Shown: positions 8,558-18,672 of the stretch, in pieces
Position numbering within the stretch: the first letter of the stretch is position 1
How the letters are laid out: every line of letters starts with the position of its first letter
From: Bifidobacterium dentium JCM 1195 = DSM 20436
GTDB taxonomy: Bacteria > Actinomycetota > Actinomycetes > Actinomycetales > Bifidobacteriaceae
DNA length: 64,000 nt
Direction of reading: 5' to 3'
NCBI RefSeq assembly: GCF_001042595.1
Contig: NZ_AP012326.1
Location: 2,294,001-2,358,000, forward strand
Translations under genes and position numbers: made by a program
Notes under the pieces: model-generated
Databases searched by the model: none
The model's input: only the letters and a program-made list of their open reading frames with translations
What the model was told of the DNA's origin: nothing

Positions 8558-10015
8558 TTATCTGCGCAAAATATTCAAACATTTTTTAAATCCACCAGTC
8601 AAAGCAACAACTAGAACAAATAAACCAGTAAAGGAAAAAGTACACATCAAAAGAGAAATCCACGTATTCAGAGAAGAAAGAAAATTCCTCTTACACAGCA
8701 TACACGGGACAAAAGCAACGAGACCACACATAAGAGGAGTCACAACTTCCTTGCAATAGTCTCGAATTTGACCTTCAAGAGCAATTTTTTCCACATAATA
8801 CACGCAAGTGAATATTTGCAAGCAGTAACCAAGAGCAACACCAATTGCAAGATTGGTCAAATTGCCAGTCGATGCTCCTAGTAACATGGAAACAACAATA
8901 ATAACCGTCGCAATTGATGTCTGCCTCAGAAGTAAATCAGTGCGTCCCGCACTTTGTAGCATTGGACCAGTGATATTACCTAATAATTGACAAAATAATG
9001 AACATGAAAGAATAGCAAATAGCGGTACGCAGTTCTTCCAATTGTCACCATAGAATATGGTGACAATTTCATTTGAACATAATACAAATAAAAATGTAAC
9101 ATATGCTCCAACTATCGCTAATACAAAAGTTACTTTATGATAAAAATCACGAAGTCGATATTTATCATTTTGATACTTAGCTAAGAATGGTTGTATCACA
9201 CTGGCTAACACTTGTGGAACGAACGTAATTGGATACGCTGTCAGTTTGTAAGCCTTATCATATAACCCTAAAGATACGGAATTAAATGCTCTACCAATAA
9301 CAAGATGATCTAGGTTCCTAGCAAAATAATTTACAAAATTTGCACCAGCTTGAAAAAGCGAATATTTTGCGATTACTTTCATTGAAGAAACAATATGTAA
9401 ATCAGTAAAGGAGAGCTCTTTCTTTATTGAGAGATAATTCCACAGAAAAACCAGTATCGCTGTAATGTTTATGTTCGCAACCAGAGCAAACACTCCAAGT
9501 CCCACATACGCAAGAACAATTGCAACAAGGCCTCCAACAATCGTTGTTACGAAGAGTCTTACTCCAATTAATTTAAATTTTTTACCTTTAAGGAGTAAAC
9601 CATTGGGGACCATGTTGACTGTATTAAAGAATACGGATACAGACACCCAAGCACATAATGAAGTATAAGTAGAATCATGGAAGAAGAAGCTTAATGGTGT
9701 CCCCAAAAAGATGAAGACACAGGAAAGACAAAGGCCAAGACCACATGAAAAGATAAAAATAGATCCATAATCCCTTGAATCGAGATTTTGATACTGAATA
9801 ATTGCTGGGCCTAATCCCAAATCAGCCAATATGCTAAAGAAACTTGTGAAGACTGTAACACCAGCCATCACCCCATACTGTTCTGGCGTAAGCAACCTGG
9901 CAAGTACAACAGTGATTGCCATTTGCATTATCACTGTAGAGTATTTCGACACTGCTTGAATGAAAGCAGCCTTTAAGAAACTCATCTCTCCGTGTTTTTT
10001 TGACACATCACTCAT
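8558..10015 (-). CDS. Wzx-type polysaccharide flippase (MOP superfamily)
   Basis: A 485-residue, highly hydrophobic protein with about 12 to 14 membrane helices. The N-terminal pattern (RLLTPEQYGVMAGVTVF, then an internal LGLGPAIIQ) is typical of the PST/Wzx flippases that move undecaprenyl-linked repeat units across the membrane. Its start overlaps the stop of the upstream GT4 gene by 8 bp, which shows translational coupling. GGAAGAG precedes the ATG. The coding sequence is clearly AT-rich against the flanking chromosome, supporting acquisition with the neighbouring glycosyltransferases. Confidence 0.93.
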   Translation of the reverse strand: MSDVSKKHGEMSFLKAAFIQAVSKYSTVIMQMAITVVLARLLTPEQYGVMAGVTVFTSFFSILADLGLGPAIIQYQNLDSRDYGSIFIFSCGLGLCLSCVFIFLGTPLSFFFHDSTYTSLCAWVSVSVFFNTVNMVPNGLLLKGKKFKLIGVRLFVTTIVGGLVAIVLAYVGLGVFALVANINITAILVFLWNYLSIKKELSFTDLHIVSSMKVIAKYSLFQAGANFVNYFARNLDHLVIGRAFNSVSLGLYDKAYKLTAYPITFVPQVLASVIQPFLAKYQNDKYRLRDFYHKVTFVLAIVGAYVTFLFVLCSNEIVTIFYGDNWKNCVPLFAILSCSLFCQLLGNITGPMLQSAGRTDLLLRQTSIATVIIVVSMLLGASTGNLTNLAIGVALGYCLQIFTCVYYVEKIALEGQIRDYCKEVVTPLMCGLVAFVPCMLCKRNFLSSLNTWISLLMCTFSFTGLFVLVVALTGGFKKCLNILRR

Positions 10016-11114
10016 CGACTATTCTCTTCCACTCACTCACAATAGTTTCAAGAGAAAATGACCTTGCGCGTTCCAACGAGAGTGCAGAGTATTCTCTCCG
10101 TAATTTCACACTGGAAATTAATTTACCCATTTGTCGACAAAAATCTTCCACATCACCATCATGAGCAAGCAATGCATACCGCCCATCGTCAGTCACTTCG
10201 CAAAGAGCAGGTATATCGAATGCAACGATGGGAAGTCCAACACTCATAGCCTCTGCGGACACTAATGAAAAGCCTTCCCAGCGACTTGTCATAAGGAAGA
10301 TACTTGATTTTAGATAATGATCGAGCAAATCCTGCCCCTGCAAGGCTCCTCTCAAGATGATTTTATTCTCAACATGCGCTCTTTGAATAAGATCTAAAAA
10401 ACGATTTTTGTCTACACCGGTTCCGGCAACATTAATGTACCATGGTTCTGGGAGCGTGCGTGCAATCGCTATAAGATAATCCAATCCTTTTTGTTCTATA
10501 GTCAAACGTGACGTGAACGAGATAACGTGGCTGTCCATATCCGCCACAGAATGGTGTGGGTCAAGAGTGATTGGATTATGCAAGACGAATGAATTTGCAT
10601 TATATTGCGACCATTTTTCGCACGAGTATTTCTCGAGACAAATTATTCCATCTGCTTTCTTGGCAAATTGAAGTAAAGAGTCACGGTCATTAAAATATTT
10701 TTTTGTTTCAACATACATATCAAAATTGTTATGCATCCACAAATAAATACGTATAGATGGGCAAAATTCTTTTATCTTTGGAACAAGATGAAAGAAATGC
10801 GGATTTAGAACAACTGTATTAATCTTATTATCATCTAAATATTTTAAAAAATGAGTTTGCCAAAGGGACATAACCTTCCCCCCAGAAAACAATTTTATTA
10901 AACGGAAAAATTGATTCTTAATATATCTCTTTCCAGTAGAATCAAAACGAACAACAGGTGCATCAACATGATAAAAATCTTGTTTGGCATTATCCAAACA
11001 GTACAAAGTCACATCTTTTCCATGCCTATATAACGCATTTACAATTACTGATGTCACACGTTGTATGCCACCTAAGCTCAGCGTCTCAGTTGTAAAGAGA
11101 ATGCGTTTACTCAC
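10008..11114 (-). CDS. Glycosyltransferase family 4 (GT-B fold)
   Basis: A 368-residue transferase. The N-terminal domain opens with TETLSLGGIQRVT, a Gly-rich acceptor-side loop, and the C-terminal domain has FTSRLTIEQKGLDYLI and the EGFSLVSAEAMSVGLPIVAF motif (EX7E) that binds the donor nucleotide-sugar. It acts in the cytosol on the lipid-linked repeat unit. Start is GTG with GGAGGA upstream. The gene is AT-rich and overlaps the flippase gene. The 216-bp gap before it contains two inverted repeats that may control or attenuate this part of the operon. Confidence 0.92.
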   Translation of the reverse strand: MSKRILFTTETLSLGGIQRVTSVIVNALYRHGKDVTLYCLDNAKQDFYHVDAPVVRFDSTGKRYIKNQFFRLIKLFSGGKVMSLWQTHFLKYLDDNKINTVVLNPHFFHLVPKIKEFCPSIRIYLWMHNNFDMYVETKKYFNDRDSLLQFAKKADGIICLEKYSCEKWSQYNANSFVLHNPITLDPHHSVADMDSHVISFTSRLTIEQKGLDYLIAIARTLPEPWYINVAGTGVDKNRFLDLIQRAHVENKIILRGALQGQDLLDHYLKSSIFLMTSRWEGFSLVSAEAMSVGLPIVAFDIPALCEVTDDGRYALLAHDGDVEDFCRQMGKLISSVKLRREYSALSLERARSFSLETIVSEWKRIVDE

Positions 11115-11218
11115 GCCCTGTCCTCCAAGTCAAGAACATGCCACCTCAGCTACGAAATGACAACTATTAATTCCTCAACGGTTTCAGAAAATTCTTAGGA
11201 TCCTTTATCTAAAATACC

Positions 11219-11290
11219 GTATTCTATATGTATATAGAATACTGTCTACTGCTGCTCTACTAATATACATATGTGGGGCAGCAGCAGACA
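11219..11290. promoter_or_regulatory. Two consecutive inverted repeats between ugd and the GT4 gene
   Basis: At 11219-11242 a palindrome has 10-bp perfect arms (GTATTCTATA and TATAGAATAC). Directly next to it is a longer hairpin with GTCTACTGCTGCTC at 11244 and GGGCAGCAGCAGAC ending at 11289. Outer ATACTG/CAGTAT pairing extends it with a bulge. It lies in the only sizeable gap inside the AT-rich part of the operon. It could be an attenuator, a processing site or a small mobile remnant. Confidence 0.55.
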
Positions 11291-11330
11291 TTCAGTATGA
11301 GTTCCATATAAATTCTCCGAAATTATGCCG

Positions 11331-12581
11331 TTAATCTCTCCGGAATAAATCGCGGGTGTAGACTTTGGCTTCCACATCCTTGAGCTCTGCATTCCAACGA
11401 TTGGCGACAATCACGTCTACCCGTTCTTTAAACGATTCTAGATCATGCGTTACTTCAGAGCCATAAAATTCTGGATCTTCCAATGTAGGCTCATACACCA
11501 ATACAGTGACACCTTTAGCCTTGACTCTTTTCATCACGCCTTGAATTGACGACTGCCGAAAATTATCAGAGCCCGACTTCATGGTCAATCGATATATACC
11601 AACTATAGGTTTCTTCCTGCCAGAAACCAATACACGTTCCATCACTTCCGAAGCAATAAAATCTTTTCGAGTACGATTGGCATCCACAATGGCACCGATG
11701 AGATTCTGCGGAACTTTGTCATAATTCGCAAGTAATTGCTTTGTATCTTTCGGGAGACAATATCCACCATAACCAAAACTCGGATTATTGTAGTGTGCCC
11801 CAATACGTGGATCCAATCCCACTCCATGAATGATCTCTTCTGCATTCAAGCAACGGGTTTGCGCATATGTGTCTAATTCATTAAAATATGCTACGCGTAA
11901 TGCAAGATATGTATTGGCAAATAGTTTAATGGCCTCTGCCTCGGTTGGCCCTACAATCAGACGTGGTACGCCCTTCGAACCATCCGGGTTTGAACGATTT
12001 CGCTCCTCCTGTGCAGTCCCCTCATCGAGTAATTGCGCAAAATTTTCTGCGGCCGCAATAGCCTGTGAATCATCCGCCGGTGCACCAACAACAATTCGAC
12101 TTGGATGAAGGTTATCGTACAGAGCCTTCCCCTCACGTAAAAATTCTGGACTAAAAATAATACGATCATCATTACGTGATTTACGCAGATTCATCGTGTA
12201 GCCAACGGGTACAGTAGATTTTATGACCACCCAAGCAGCTGAATTTACCTTGCGAACTGCATCAATGGCATTCTCAACACTAGAAGTATCGAAATAATTT
12301 TTCATTGGGTCATAATTTGTCGGTGTCGCGATTACCACATAATCTGCGTCTTCATACGCTTCAGATTGATTCAGTGTTGCACGAAAATTAAGAGGGCATT
12401 CCCCCGTTGTATTCTTATAAAGAAATTCAGTAATCTTTTCATCTACAATGGGACTCTCACCCCGATTCAATGCTTCCACCTTCGAAGGCACGATATCCAC
12501 TGCACAAACTTCATTATTTTGAGCGAGCAACAGTGAAACGGACAAACCAACGTAGCCAGTACCAGCAACTGCAATTTTCAT
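11331..12581 (-). CDS. ugd: UDP-glucose 6-dehydrogenase
   Basis: A 416-residue enzyme that oxidises UDP-glucose to UDP-glucuronate with NAD+. The Rossmann motif is at the start ([16 protein letters not shown]), followed by [11 protein letters not shown] and [14 protein letters not shown]. The catalytic Cys lies in [17 protein letters not shown] (about residues 255-272), and the C-terminal UDP-binding domain has the [15 protein letters not shown] motif. Three in-frame ATGs lie within four codons; GGAAGG upstream is correctly spaced only for the later ones, so the start at 12581 (MKIAVAG) is preferred. It supplies UDP-glucuronate to the exopolysaccharide assembled by the neighbouring genes. Confidence 0.96.
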   Translation of the reverse strand: MKIAVAGTGYVGLSVSLLLAQNNEVCAVDIVPSKVEALNRGESPIVDEKITEFLYKNTTGECPLNFRATLNQSEAYEDADYVVIATPTNYDPMKNYFDTSSVENAIDAVRKVNSAAWVVIKSTVPVGYTMNLRKSRNDDRIIFSPEFLREGKALYDNLHPSRIVVGAPADDSQAIAAAENFAQLLDEGTAQEERNRSNPDGSKGVPRLIVGPTEAEAIKLFANTYLALRVAYFNELDTYAQTRCLNAEEIIHGVGLDPRIGAHYNNPSFGYGGYCLPKDTKQLLANYDKVPQNLIGAIVDANRTRKDFIASEVMERVLVSGRKKPIVGIYRLTMKSGSDNFRQSSIQGVMKRVKAKGVTVLVYEPTLEDPEFYGSEVTHDLESFKERVDVIVANRWNAELKDVEAKVYTRDLFRRD

Positions 12582-12707
12582 CATTGACATCCTTCCGGCG
12601 GAAGCAGTTTATATTCTCCAATAATTTACAACGCATTATTACGAATCCATGTCAGCTCATCAATTAGATAAACTGTTCTAGACATATCGCAATATGCGAC
12701 TATGGCA

Positions 12708-13550
12708 TTACAAAGATATGAGACTTTGTATTGCTCGCAATAGACTTTTCAAGTTAGGATTCATTTTAAAACTATTCATGAAAAGTGCCGCTTCCTCATA
12801 TCTAGTCAACCCGGATTTGCAAATTTGAGCTTTCGTATACATAAACAGAGAATACGAATCTCTATGTGAAGATAATTCATCAGAATATTTTTTCTCAATT
12901 AATGAATACGCCTCAAGTGCCTTATGAACATTTTGGGAGATAGAATCTGCAGAAATATAGCGTTCAACAAGTACTTCGTCAGTGTAAGACAGTTTGTAGT
13001 CACGTAGCAAACGAAGCATAAGATCCCAATCCTGGAAACGAGGAATCTTTACATCGAACAAATTATCTTCAAAGAGCTCATGCCTCGCGAGAATCATCTG
13101 AGTACTCACAAAATTACGCCCAAGCAAATATTCATACGAAAAATTTGCTTCTATCGCTTGGCGACAGGGTTCATATTCATCTTTGGGCAGCCCCGCAGAA
13201 TGCATCTTGCATATATCTATCTTCGAATCATGAAGGCTGATATTCTGAAGTTGCCTTTCAAGTTTTCGGGGCATCCAATAATCGTCGCTATCTTGGAACG
13301 CAATGTATTCACCATTTGCGTGTCGGATTCCATTGTTACGAGCAGCGCATGCTCCTGCGTTATCCTGCATAATATATTTAATTCGAGAATCCCCAAATGC
13401 GGCAACGACTGATTCAGTGCCGTCTGTGGAACCATCATCGACAACTATTACTTCAAAGTCCTTGAATGTCTGTTCTAGGACACTCTTAATGGAATCACCT
13501 ATAGTATCTGCACGATTGAAAGTAGGAATGACTACGCTTACTTTAGGCAT
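12708..13550 (-). CDS. Glycosyltransferase family 2
   Basis: A 280-residue GT-A transferase beginning MPKVSVVIPTFNRADTI. VIVVDDGSTDGTESVV binds the nucleotide and FQDSDDYWMPRKLERQ supplies the DxD-type metal site. The downstream FQDWDLMLRLLRDY region holds the probable catalytic base. The start at 13550 is set by AGGAG 5 nt upstream and overlaps the end of the preceding wzy-like gene by 8 bp. It is AT-rich like its neighbours and is part of the exopolysaccharide repeat-unit assembly set. Sugar specificity is unknown. Confidence 0.9.
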   Translation of the reverse strand: MPKVSVVIPTFNRADTIGDSIKSVLEQTFKDFEVIVVDDGSTDGTESVVAAFGDSRIKYIMQDNAGACAARNNGIRHANGEYIAFQDSDDYWMPRKLERQLQNISLHDSKIDICKMHSAGLPKDEYEPCRQAIEANFSYEYLLGRNFVSTQMILARHELFEDNLFDVKIPRFQDWDLMLRLLRDYKLSYTDEVLVERYISADSISQNVHKALEAYSLIEKKYSDELSSHRDSYSLFMYTKAQICKSGLTRYEEAALFMNSFKMNPNLKSLLRAIQSLISL

Positions 13551-14733
13551 TGGAACTCCTAGCATGAGTAAAACCCATTAAACGATAATGTTTCCCATTC
13601 CCCCAAGGGATAACCGAGGTTAGGAGGAAAAGAAAAGTGTTATGTTGAAAGGACATCAGTTGAGCATCAAACATTGAATGTACTGCGATAACTCCCAACA
13701 AAAATAACAGAAGCCATTCATCATCAGCAAGCAGTTTCTTTTGAAGGACTGTCAAGAAGAATAAGAGCAACAGTAAAACAATCAATCCATGATCGTATAT
13801 GATTCTCATATACGATGAATCAATATATAATCCTTTATTCACCAGCACATCTTTTGTTCCTCCTAGGAAAGGCAAACCAAAATGCTGAAGAGCATAAGAG
13901 GTATACGTGAGTCTAGAAGAAAAGATTTTATCCATCTCTTTCATAACTGATATATTAGAAAAGAAAATGAATAGTAGAGATATAGACAAGAAAAAAATAG
14001 CACAAATTATATAATCATATTGGATAAAGAAATCAATTCCTTTTTTATGAATCAATTTGTCATTATATCGATTAATGATGAAGGAAACAACAAGAACAAG
14101 ATATATCAAGCAACATCCATTACGGGCATCCGTATAGTAGAATATTACAGTATCACATATCCCCAAAAGAAGATATTCACTAAACCGTATGCTTTTATTG
14201 CGTAACCAGATCCAAAGTAACACAATATTAAGAAATATGTACGACAAAAAGGTCACATATGCAAATCCTAATGAGATACGCGTCGTCCCATCAGCTCGTA
14301 TATTGCTTACATTATCAATTAATCCCAAACTAGAAAGCGTTACAATCAAAATGGTTGTAACTGTTTGAAGTATAACTGTAACTTTTGCGATTTCTGAGAA
14401 GGCAACTCTACGTCCGCAAAATAAAAGCATTGAAAATGCGAACAAGTCGTTGTTGCCAAAAAGGAAAGTTTGAAGATTTAAAAAAATTAGAATGACAGCA
14501 AATACTAATTCACCTGTCGCATGCTCCCTGACCGTAAAAATCTCATGCAAAAGAAAAAAAACTGGGACAATAGCATACAGTATATTTACATGTCCAAAAT
14601 ATGCCGATAGTGTTGTTGTATTCAAAATAGCAACAATTAACCATATAGCATATCCTGCAAAGAAATAAGGAGCTTCAAAAACTGTAAGACCCTTATTTTC
14701 CTTTGCTGTAAGAATTTGCTCATTGTACGGCAT
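13543..14733 (-). CDS. Wzy-like polysaccharide polymerase (multi-spanning membrane protein)
   Basis: A 396-residue protein with about 10 to 12 predicted membrane helices and little sequence conservation, as expected for O-antigen or exopolysaccharide polymerases. A large outside loop with several polar and charged residues (around SVMKEMDKIFSSRLTYTSYA, residues 290-310) precedes the last helices, and the late segment MRIIYDHGLIVLLLLLFFL is reminiscent of Wzy/O-antigen ligase proteins. It overlaps both neighbours by a few bases. The assignment is by topology and context: the operon has a flippase and a priming enzyme but no other polymerase candidate. Confidence 0.78.
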   Translation of the reverse strand: MPYNEQILTAKENKGLTVFEAPYFFAGYAIWLIVAILNTTTLSAYFGHVNILYAIVPVFFLLHEIFTVREHATGELVFAVILIFLNLQTFLFGNNDLFAFSMLLFCGRRVAFSEIAKVTVILQTVTTILIVTLSSLGLIDNVSNIRADGTTRISLGFAYVTFLSYIFLNIVLLWIWLRNKSIRFSEYLLLGICDTVIFYYTDARNGCCLIYLVLVVSFIINRYNDKLIHKKGIDFFIQYDYIICAIFFLSISLLFIFFSNISVMKEMDKIFSSRLTYTSYALQHFGLPFLGGTKDVLVNKGLYIDSSYMRIIYDHGLIVLLLLLFFLTVLQKKLLADDEWLLLFLLGVIAVHSMFDAQLMSFQHNTFLFLLTSVIPWGNGKHYRLMGFTHARSSNA

Positions 14734-15769
14734 CTTTCACCGCCTGCAACCAACCATATTGATCAGATTCCGTCGGTTCAAGTATAGCCCCTTCACCCCA
14801 TTCATTCCAAGCATTAATCACAGTGAAATCCATGTAATCTTGCCGATTTGAATGAATCAATTGATTCAAATAATCCGCAAATTTTGTGTAGCTCGATCCT
14901 TGGGTAATAAAGGCACGCGTTCCTTTTCTTGGAGAATTATCGAAATTGGTAAAAGCAGATCTTACAATTTGTCTCGTTCCATATTTTCGCTGTTTATTTA
15001 AAATCCGATTCCACAGATAGTCATAATCCAGACAATCAAGTCTTTTCATTTTTTTATCAATGAAACGATCAGCTTGTTTTAAAAATGAAATCTCGTAATG
15101 CGCCGAATACAATGGTTCAAATTCAAATACTGCTTTAGAGTAATCACTAAATGCTTTTGGATTAAATGAACTTATATATTCGATAAGATATATTTTCTCT
15201 TCCCCACATCTTTCAAGATACGAATCCCAAAATTCAATCATATTATCAAAATTAGGAATATTCTTTGGAGAATAGACGAAGAACACAGGACGTCCTTGTA
15301 TTCTCAAATAACGTTCATCTTTAAAAAACGAGATTAAATACCTGATGTGATTTAACCAGTCTTCTTGTCCTCCAAATGTCTGAGGCATCAAGATTTCCTT
15401 ATTTTTGCCATCCCATGCTCGAGTCCAGGGCTCATTTGCCCAACATAGACAGTACTGTTGTTTAGCTTCTTTATTTGTCAGTAAATCTTCTACTGGTTTT
15501 TCCATCAATTTTTTACCATTAAACCAATAATGATAGTATACGAATCCATCAATACCGTATTGCGCAGCAAGACGATGCTGTCTTGTCATCTCTTCCGGAT
15601 TAGATAGATCGTAATAATGAGAGTTAATCGGTATGAGAGGCTGAGAATGCCCTTCGTATAAAGGCTTTGCCTTTTTTACATTTGTCCATTCTGTAAAGCC
15701 TTTCCCCCACCAGCGATCATTTTCAGGAAAAGTATGAAATTGTGGAAGATGAATTGCAAAGGTTTTCAT
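14720..15769 (-). CDS. WbsX-family glycan-modifying protein (GH99-like)
   Basis: A 349-residue protein of the WbsX family. The N-terminal FAIHLPQFHTFPENDRWWG and GFTEWTNVKKA, then GFVYYHYWFNGKKLMEKP, CLCWANEPWTRAWDG and, near the end, VINAWNEWGEGAILEP, are hallmarks of this family, which has a TIM-barrel related to GH99. Members occur in O-antigen and capsule clusters and are annotated either as glycosyltransferases or as processing hydrolases. The start at 15769 is set by AAGGAG; one base separates it from the upstream stop. No signal peptide, so it acts inside the cell. Confidence 0.88.
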   Translation of the reverse strand: MKTFAIHLPQFHTFPENDRWWGKGFTEWTNVKKAKPLYEGHSQPLIPINSHYYDLSNPEEMTRQHRLAAQYGIDGFVYYHYWFNGKKLMEKPVEDLLTNKEAKQQYCLCWANEPWTRAWDGKNKEILMPQTFGGQEDWLNHIRYLISFFKDERYLRIQGRPVFFVYSPKNIPNFDNMIEFWDSYLERCGEEKIYLIEYISSFNPKAFSDYSKAVFEFEPLYSAHYEISFLKQADRFIDKKMKRLDCLDYDYLWNRILNKQRKYGTRQIVRSAFTNFDNSPRKGTRAFITQGSSYTKFADYLNQLIHSNRQDYMDFTVINAWNEWGEGAILEPTESDQYGWLQAVKDAVQ

Positions 15770-15770
15770 T

Positions 15771-16730
15771 TCACTCCTTAACCATTTCATTATTTCTCAT
15801 CAAGACCGACATGCATTGTCCTATACGTTTCAACGGTTCTCGCTTTAACAACCGATTTGTTCGTAAAATTTTCAGTGCAGAAAATTTATTAACATACATC
15901 GTCGAAATGAAAGCAGCGACAATATCTTTTTTTTCATAAGGCATGAATTCATTAATTTTGTTATAAAGCAATTCCGCCTGCTTACAACTAGCCCAATATT
16001 TTCTTGCGTTTTCTTTTTGATCTCTAATCTTATTAAAGACATTATATCGCTCAGCACCAATGGAATTAGTATCATGTTGCCTATATAAAACTGTTGGAGT
16101 ATGGATTCCAAGTACATGTCCACAACAAGCTGCGACCAGCAGGGTCCACCAATCATGCATTAGGATTTTCTCGTCAAAAACATTATCGGTCGCTTTAACG
16201 ATGACTTTCCGTAGCTCAGCATTTCCCATTATTGTGCAACCTGCTGCAACACTAGTCATAAGTAATTCTTGTACAGAATCACTTACCTTCCCTTTTCCTG
16301 AACTTTCCAAAAAAGACAAAGCCGTAATTTTAAGATTACTATCCGTAACAGACATGTCAGTATAAACCATTAGAGGGCTTTTTTTACCGTATTTTTTCTC
16401 AAGACTACGCAAATATTTAAGGCAAAGCGTCAATTTCTCTGGAAGCCAATAGTCATCTTGATCAGAGAAAGCGAAATATTCATTTTGAGAATATCTCAAT
16501 ATGTCCAAAAAATGACTTTGTGGGGTACCATGCCGTATCCCTGTATCTAAAATTTCTATTCGCGAATCTTGATTAGACCAATTCTCTAAAATATCTATAG
16601 TGGCGTCAAAAGATCCATCATCAGAAATGAGCAAATCCCAATCAGAATAGTTTTGATTAACGATAGACTGAATCTGATCATTGAGATAATCGGCTCCATT
16701 ATACGTTGCCATCAATATATCTACAGTCAT
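15771..16730 (-). CDS. Glycosyltransferase family 2
   Basis: A 319-residue GT-A transferase starting MTVDILMATYNGADYLNDQI. LLISDDGSFDATIDIL is the nucleotide-binding region and FSDQDDYWLPEKLTLCLKYL carries the DxD-like metal site. The pattern resembles rhamnosyltransferases of streptococcal cell-wall and capsule clusters (CpsI/RgpB-like). Start at 16730 is supported by AGAGG 6 nt upstream. It is the first of the AT-rich genes after the host-like DUF4012 gene, so the compositional border of the island lies near its start. Confidence 0.9.
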   Translation of the reverse strand: MTVDILMATYNGADYLNDQIQSIVNQNYSDWDLLISDDGSFDATIDILENWSNQDSRIEILDTGIRHGTPQSHFLDILRYSQNEYFAFSDQDDYWLPEKLTLCLKYLRSLEKKYGKKSPLMVYTDMSVTDSNLKITALSFLESSGKGKVSDSVQELLMTSVAAGCTIMGNAELRKVIVKATDNVFDEKILMHDWWTLLVAACCGHVLGIHTPTVLYRQHDTNSIGAERYNVFNKIRDQKENARKYWASCKQAELLYNKINEFMPYEKKDIVAAFISTMYVNKFSALKILRTNRLLKREPLKRIGQCMSVLMRNNEMVKE

Positions 16731-16797
16731 TGTTAACCTCTTCACTCTGACTTATCCGAATACATCTATATTTTGAGAATCAGCTGCAAAATAAGCC

Positions 16798-18606
16798 TTA
16801 GTTTTGGAGTTGGCAAGCTTTAGTATCGTAAGATACACCAGTATTCGTCCAACCCATCGGCGTCTGGTCGAGTTTGAGATCTTCCTTGGCCTTGGGTGAG
16901 GTGGTCACATCGAAGTCGAATGTTGCATTCTGCCCATAGGCGATGTTCGCAACGGTATAGATCATGCCATTGCCGTTGAGATTACCCTGCTGAGGGTCAT
17001 CGATCTGGGCACTGCCACCGACGGTAAGGTTAGAGATGGAACCGCCAGCAGGCGCATAGAGCAGCATCTTATCGACGATATGGCCACGCAAATCACCGCC
17101 ACCGAGAATGTAGGTAGGACCGTTCACGTAATCCTCATAAGACAGAGCATTCTCCAGAGTAACCGTCACATGATAGGTCTGGGAACCGTCCTGATTGCAT
17201 GAGGTACGGGTAATCTGCGTATTGCGGTGCAGGTACCAGTCCATCTTCGAAGCGTTGAGCTGGTTGAAGTACATGCCGAATTCCGGCTTCTCCTCATCGG
17301 AAGGAATACCGTTCGTCAGACCCATATCGGAGAAGGCCTTATTCTCATCCTCATGGAAGCTCACAAAGCTCACATGGCGGCCTTCCGCCATTGGAGAGAT
17401 GAGCTTGGCTATGGACACAAGCTTGTTGATGCTCAGGTCCTTGAACGTGGCATCCATCACATTGGAAGCCACATACTGGAAGTACTCGTCCTGGTAAGCG
17501 GTGTACACATCCTTGTAGATGTCGTTAAGCAGGAACTGGGCCGTATTGTCGCCGGTCAGCAGTGGACCATTCGGAATCTGCACATTGCCATTCAGCTTTA
17601 CCAACTCCTGAATGAACACCGGATCGATGGCCATCACACCATCCACATTGGTGGAATGGCTGGATTGCTGCCAGATGGTGGCTACGTTCTTCGCCACATT
17701 GTTGAAGTCCGGATCCGCCTCCTGGTCTCGAATATCGAAAGAGAACGGGAACACTGCCTTATCGGAATCCGTATAGACCTCGGAATTCTCGCCTTCGAAC
17801 TCGGTATTCGGGTAGAAGTCACCCATCTGGAACGAACCGTTATTGGTAGTCATGCTGCCCAGCGAGCCGCCCAAACCGCCCGAAGAGCGAGATTCCGAAG
17901 TGGTGGCCGCCAGAACCAGATAGGTACGCTGGCCATCCTGGCCTAAGAACTTCGGCAGAATAGAGAGCATCTCGTTGCCTTGGTTCAATTTGTCGGCAAT
18001 ATCGGCAAACTGGTCCAACGCCTGATCGTACGCATTCTTCACCAGCCCGATATGCGGGGTCGGCAGGTTCTTCATCTTCTTATACTGTTGCTGGACTTGT
18101 GTGTTCGCCGTGTTCACGGCGTTCTTGAGATCCAGCACCGGTTGCATGTTGATTTGGCCGTTGCCGGCGCTCAAGTCAGAGCTCATCACCGTGGTCAACG
18201 TATCGGAAACTTCCGGCAACGTCTTCGAAGCGAGGTCATCCACCACTTCCGTCATGCCCTGCACGGCGCGAATGTCATCACCATACACCGGCACCATGGC
18301 TGCCAACTTCCACAGGCCGCCATGCGCGATGGTGCGAGCGGCGCTGGTGTGCTGCTGCATCGGTTTGATGACCTTCTGCAGTGTAGCCGGGTCCATCGTA
18401 TTCTTGATATCTTTGACCTGCTTCACCGTTTCCACGGCGGCCATCTCGTGGTCTTTAACCTGCAGTGCCTGCTTGTAGAACTTGTAGCCGGTCACACCAA
18501 GGGCCGCACCCAAGGCAACGAGCAGTACGAAAATGCCGAGCAACACCCAAGGCCATTTTTTACGCTGATTGGGCCGTGCCGTGGCGTGATTTGCGTTGTG
18601 TTTCAT
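16798..18606 (-). CDS. DUF4012 domain membrane protein
   Basis: A roughly 602-residue protein with a basic Arg/Lys stretch, one membrane helix (WVLLGIFVLLVALGAALGVT) and a long outside part. The region with YLVLAATTSESRSSGGLGGS and the FDIRDQEADPDFNNVAKNVA and VMAIDPVFIQELVKLNG stretches matches the DUF4012 family common in actinobacterial exopolysaccharide loci. No catalytic function is established; it may help assemble or attach the polymer. The open frame extends to a GTG at 18657, but GGAG lies 9 nt before the ATG at 18606, so that start is preferred. It directly follows the priming transferase. GC is host-like. Confidence 0.85.
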   Translation of the reverse strand: MKHNANHATARPNQRKKWPWVLLGIFVLLVALGAALGVTGYKFYKQALQVKDHEMAAVETVKQVKDIKNTMDPATLQKVIKPMQQHTSAARTIAHGGLWKLAAMVPVYGDDIRAVQGMTEVVDDLASKTLPEVSDTLTTVMSSDLSAGNGQINMQPVLDLKNAVNTANTQVQQQYKKMKNLPTPHIGLVKNAYDQALDQFADIADKLNQGNEMLSILPKFLGQDGQRTYLVLAATTSESRSSGGLGGSLGSMTTNNGSFQMGDFYPNTEFEGENSEVYTDSDKAVFPFSFDIRDQEADPDFNNVAKNVATIWQQSSHSTNVDGVMAIDPVFIQELVKLNGNVQIPNGPLLTGDNTAQFLLNDIYKDVYTAYQDEYFQYVASNVMDATFKDLSINKLVSIAKLISPMAEGRHVSFVSFHEDENKAFSDMGLTNGIPSDEEKPEFGMYFNQLNASKMDWYLHRNTQITRTSCNQDGSQTYHVTVTLENALSYEDYVNGPTYILGGGDLRGHIVDKMLLYAPAGGSISNLTVGGSAQIDDPQQGNLNGNGMIYTVANIAYGQNATFDFDVTTSPKAKEDLKLDQTPMGWTNTGVSYDTKACQLQN

Positions 18607-18672
18607 GATCGACAACTCCGATTCGTTCGTCTGCAGTTCCTCGTGCGGTTTCGACACCCTATTCGGGAGCCG

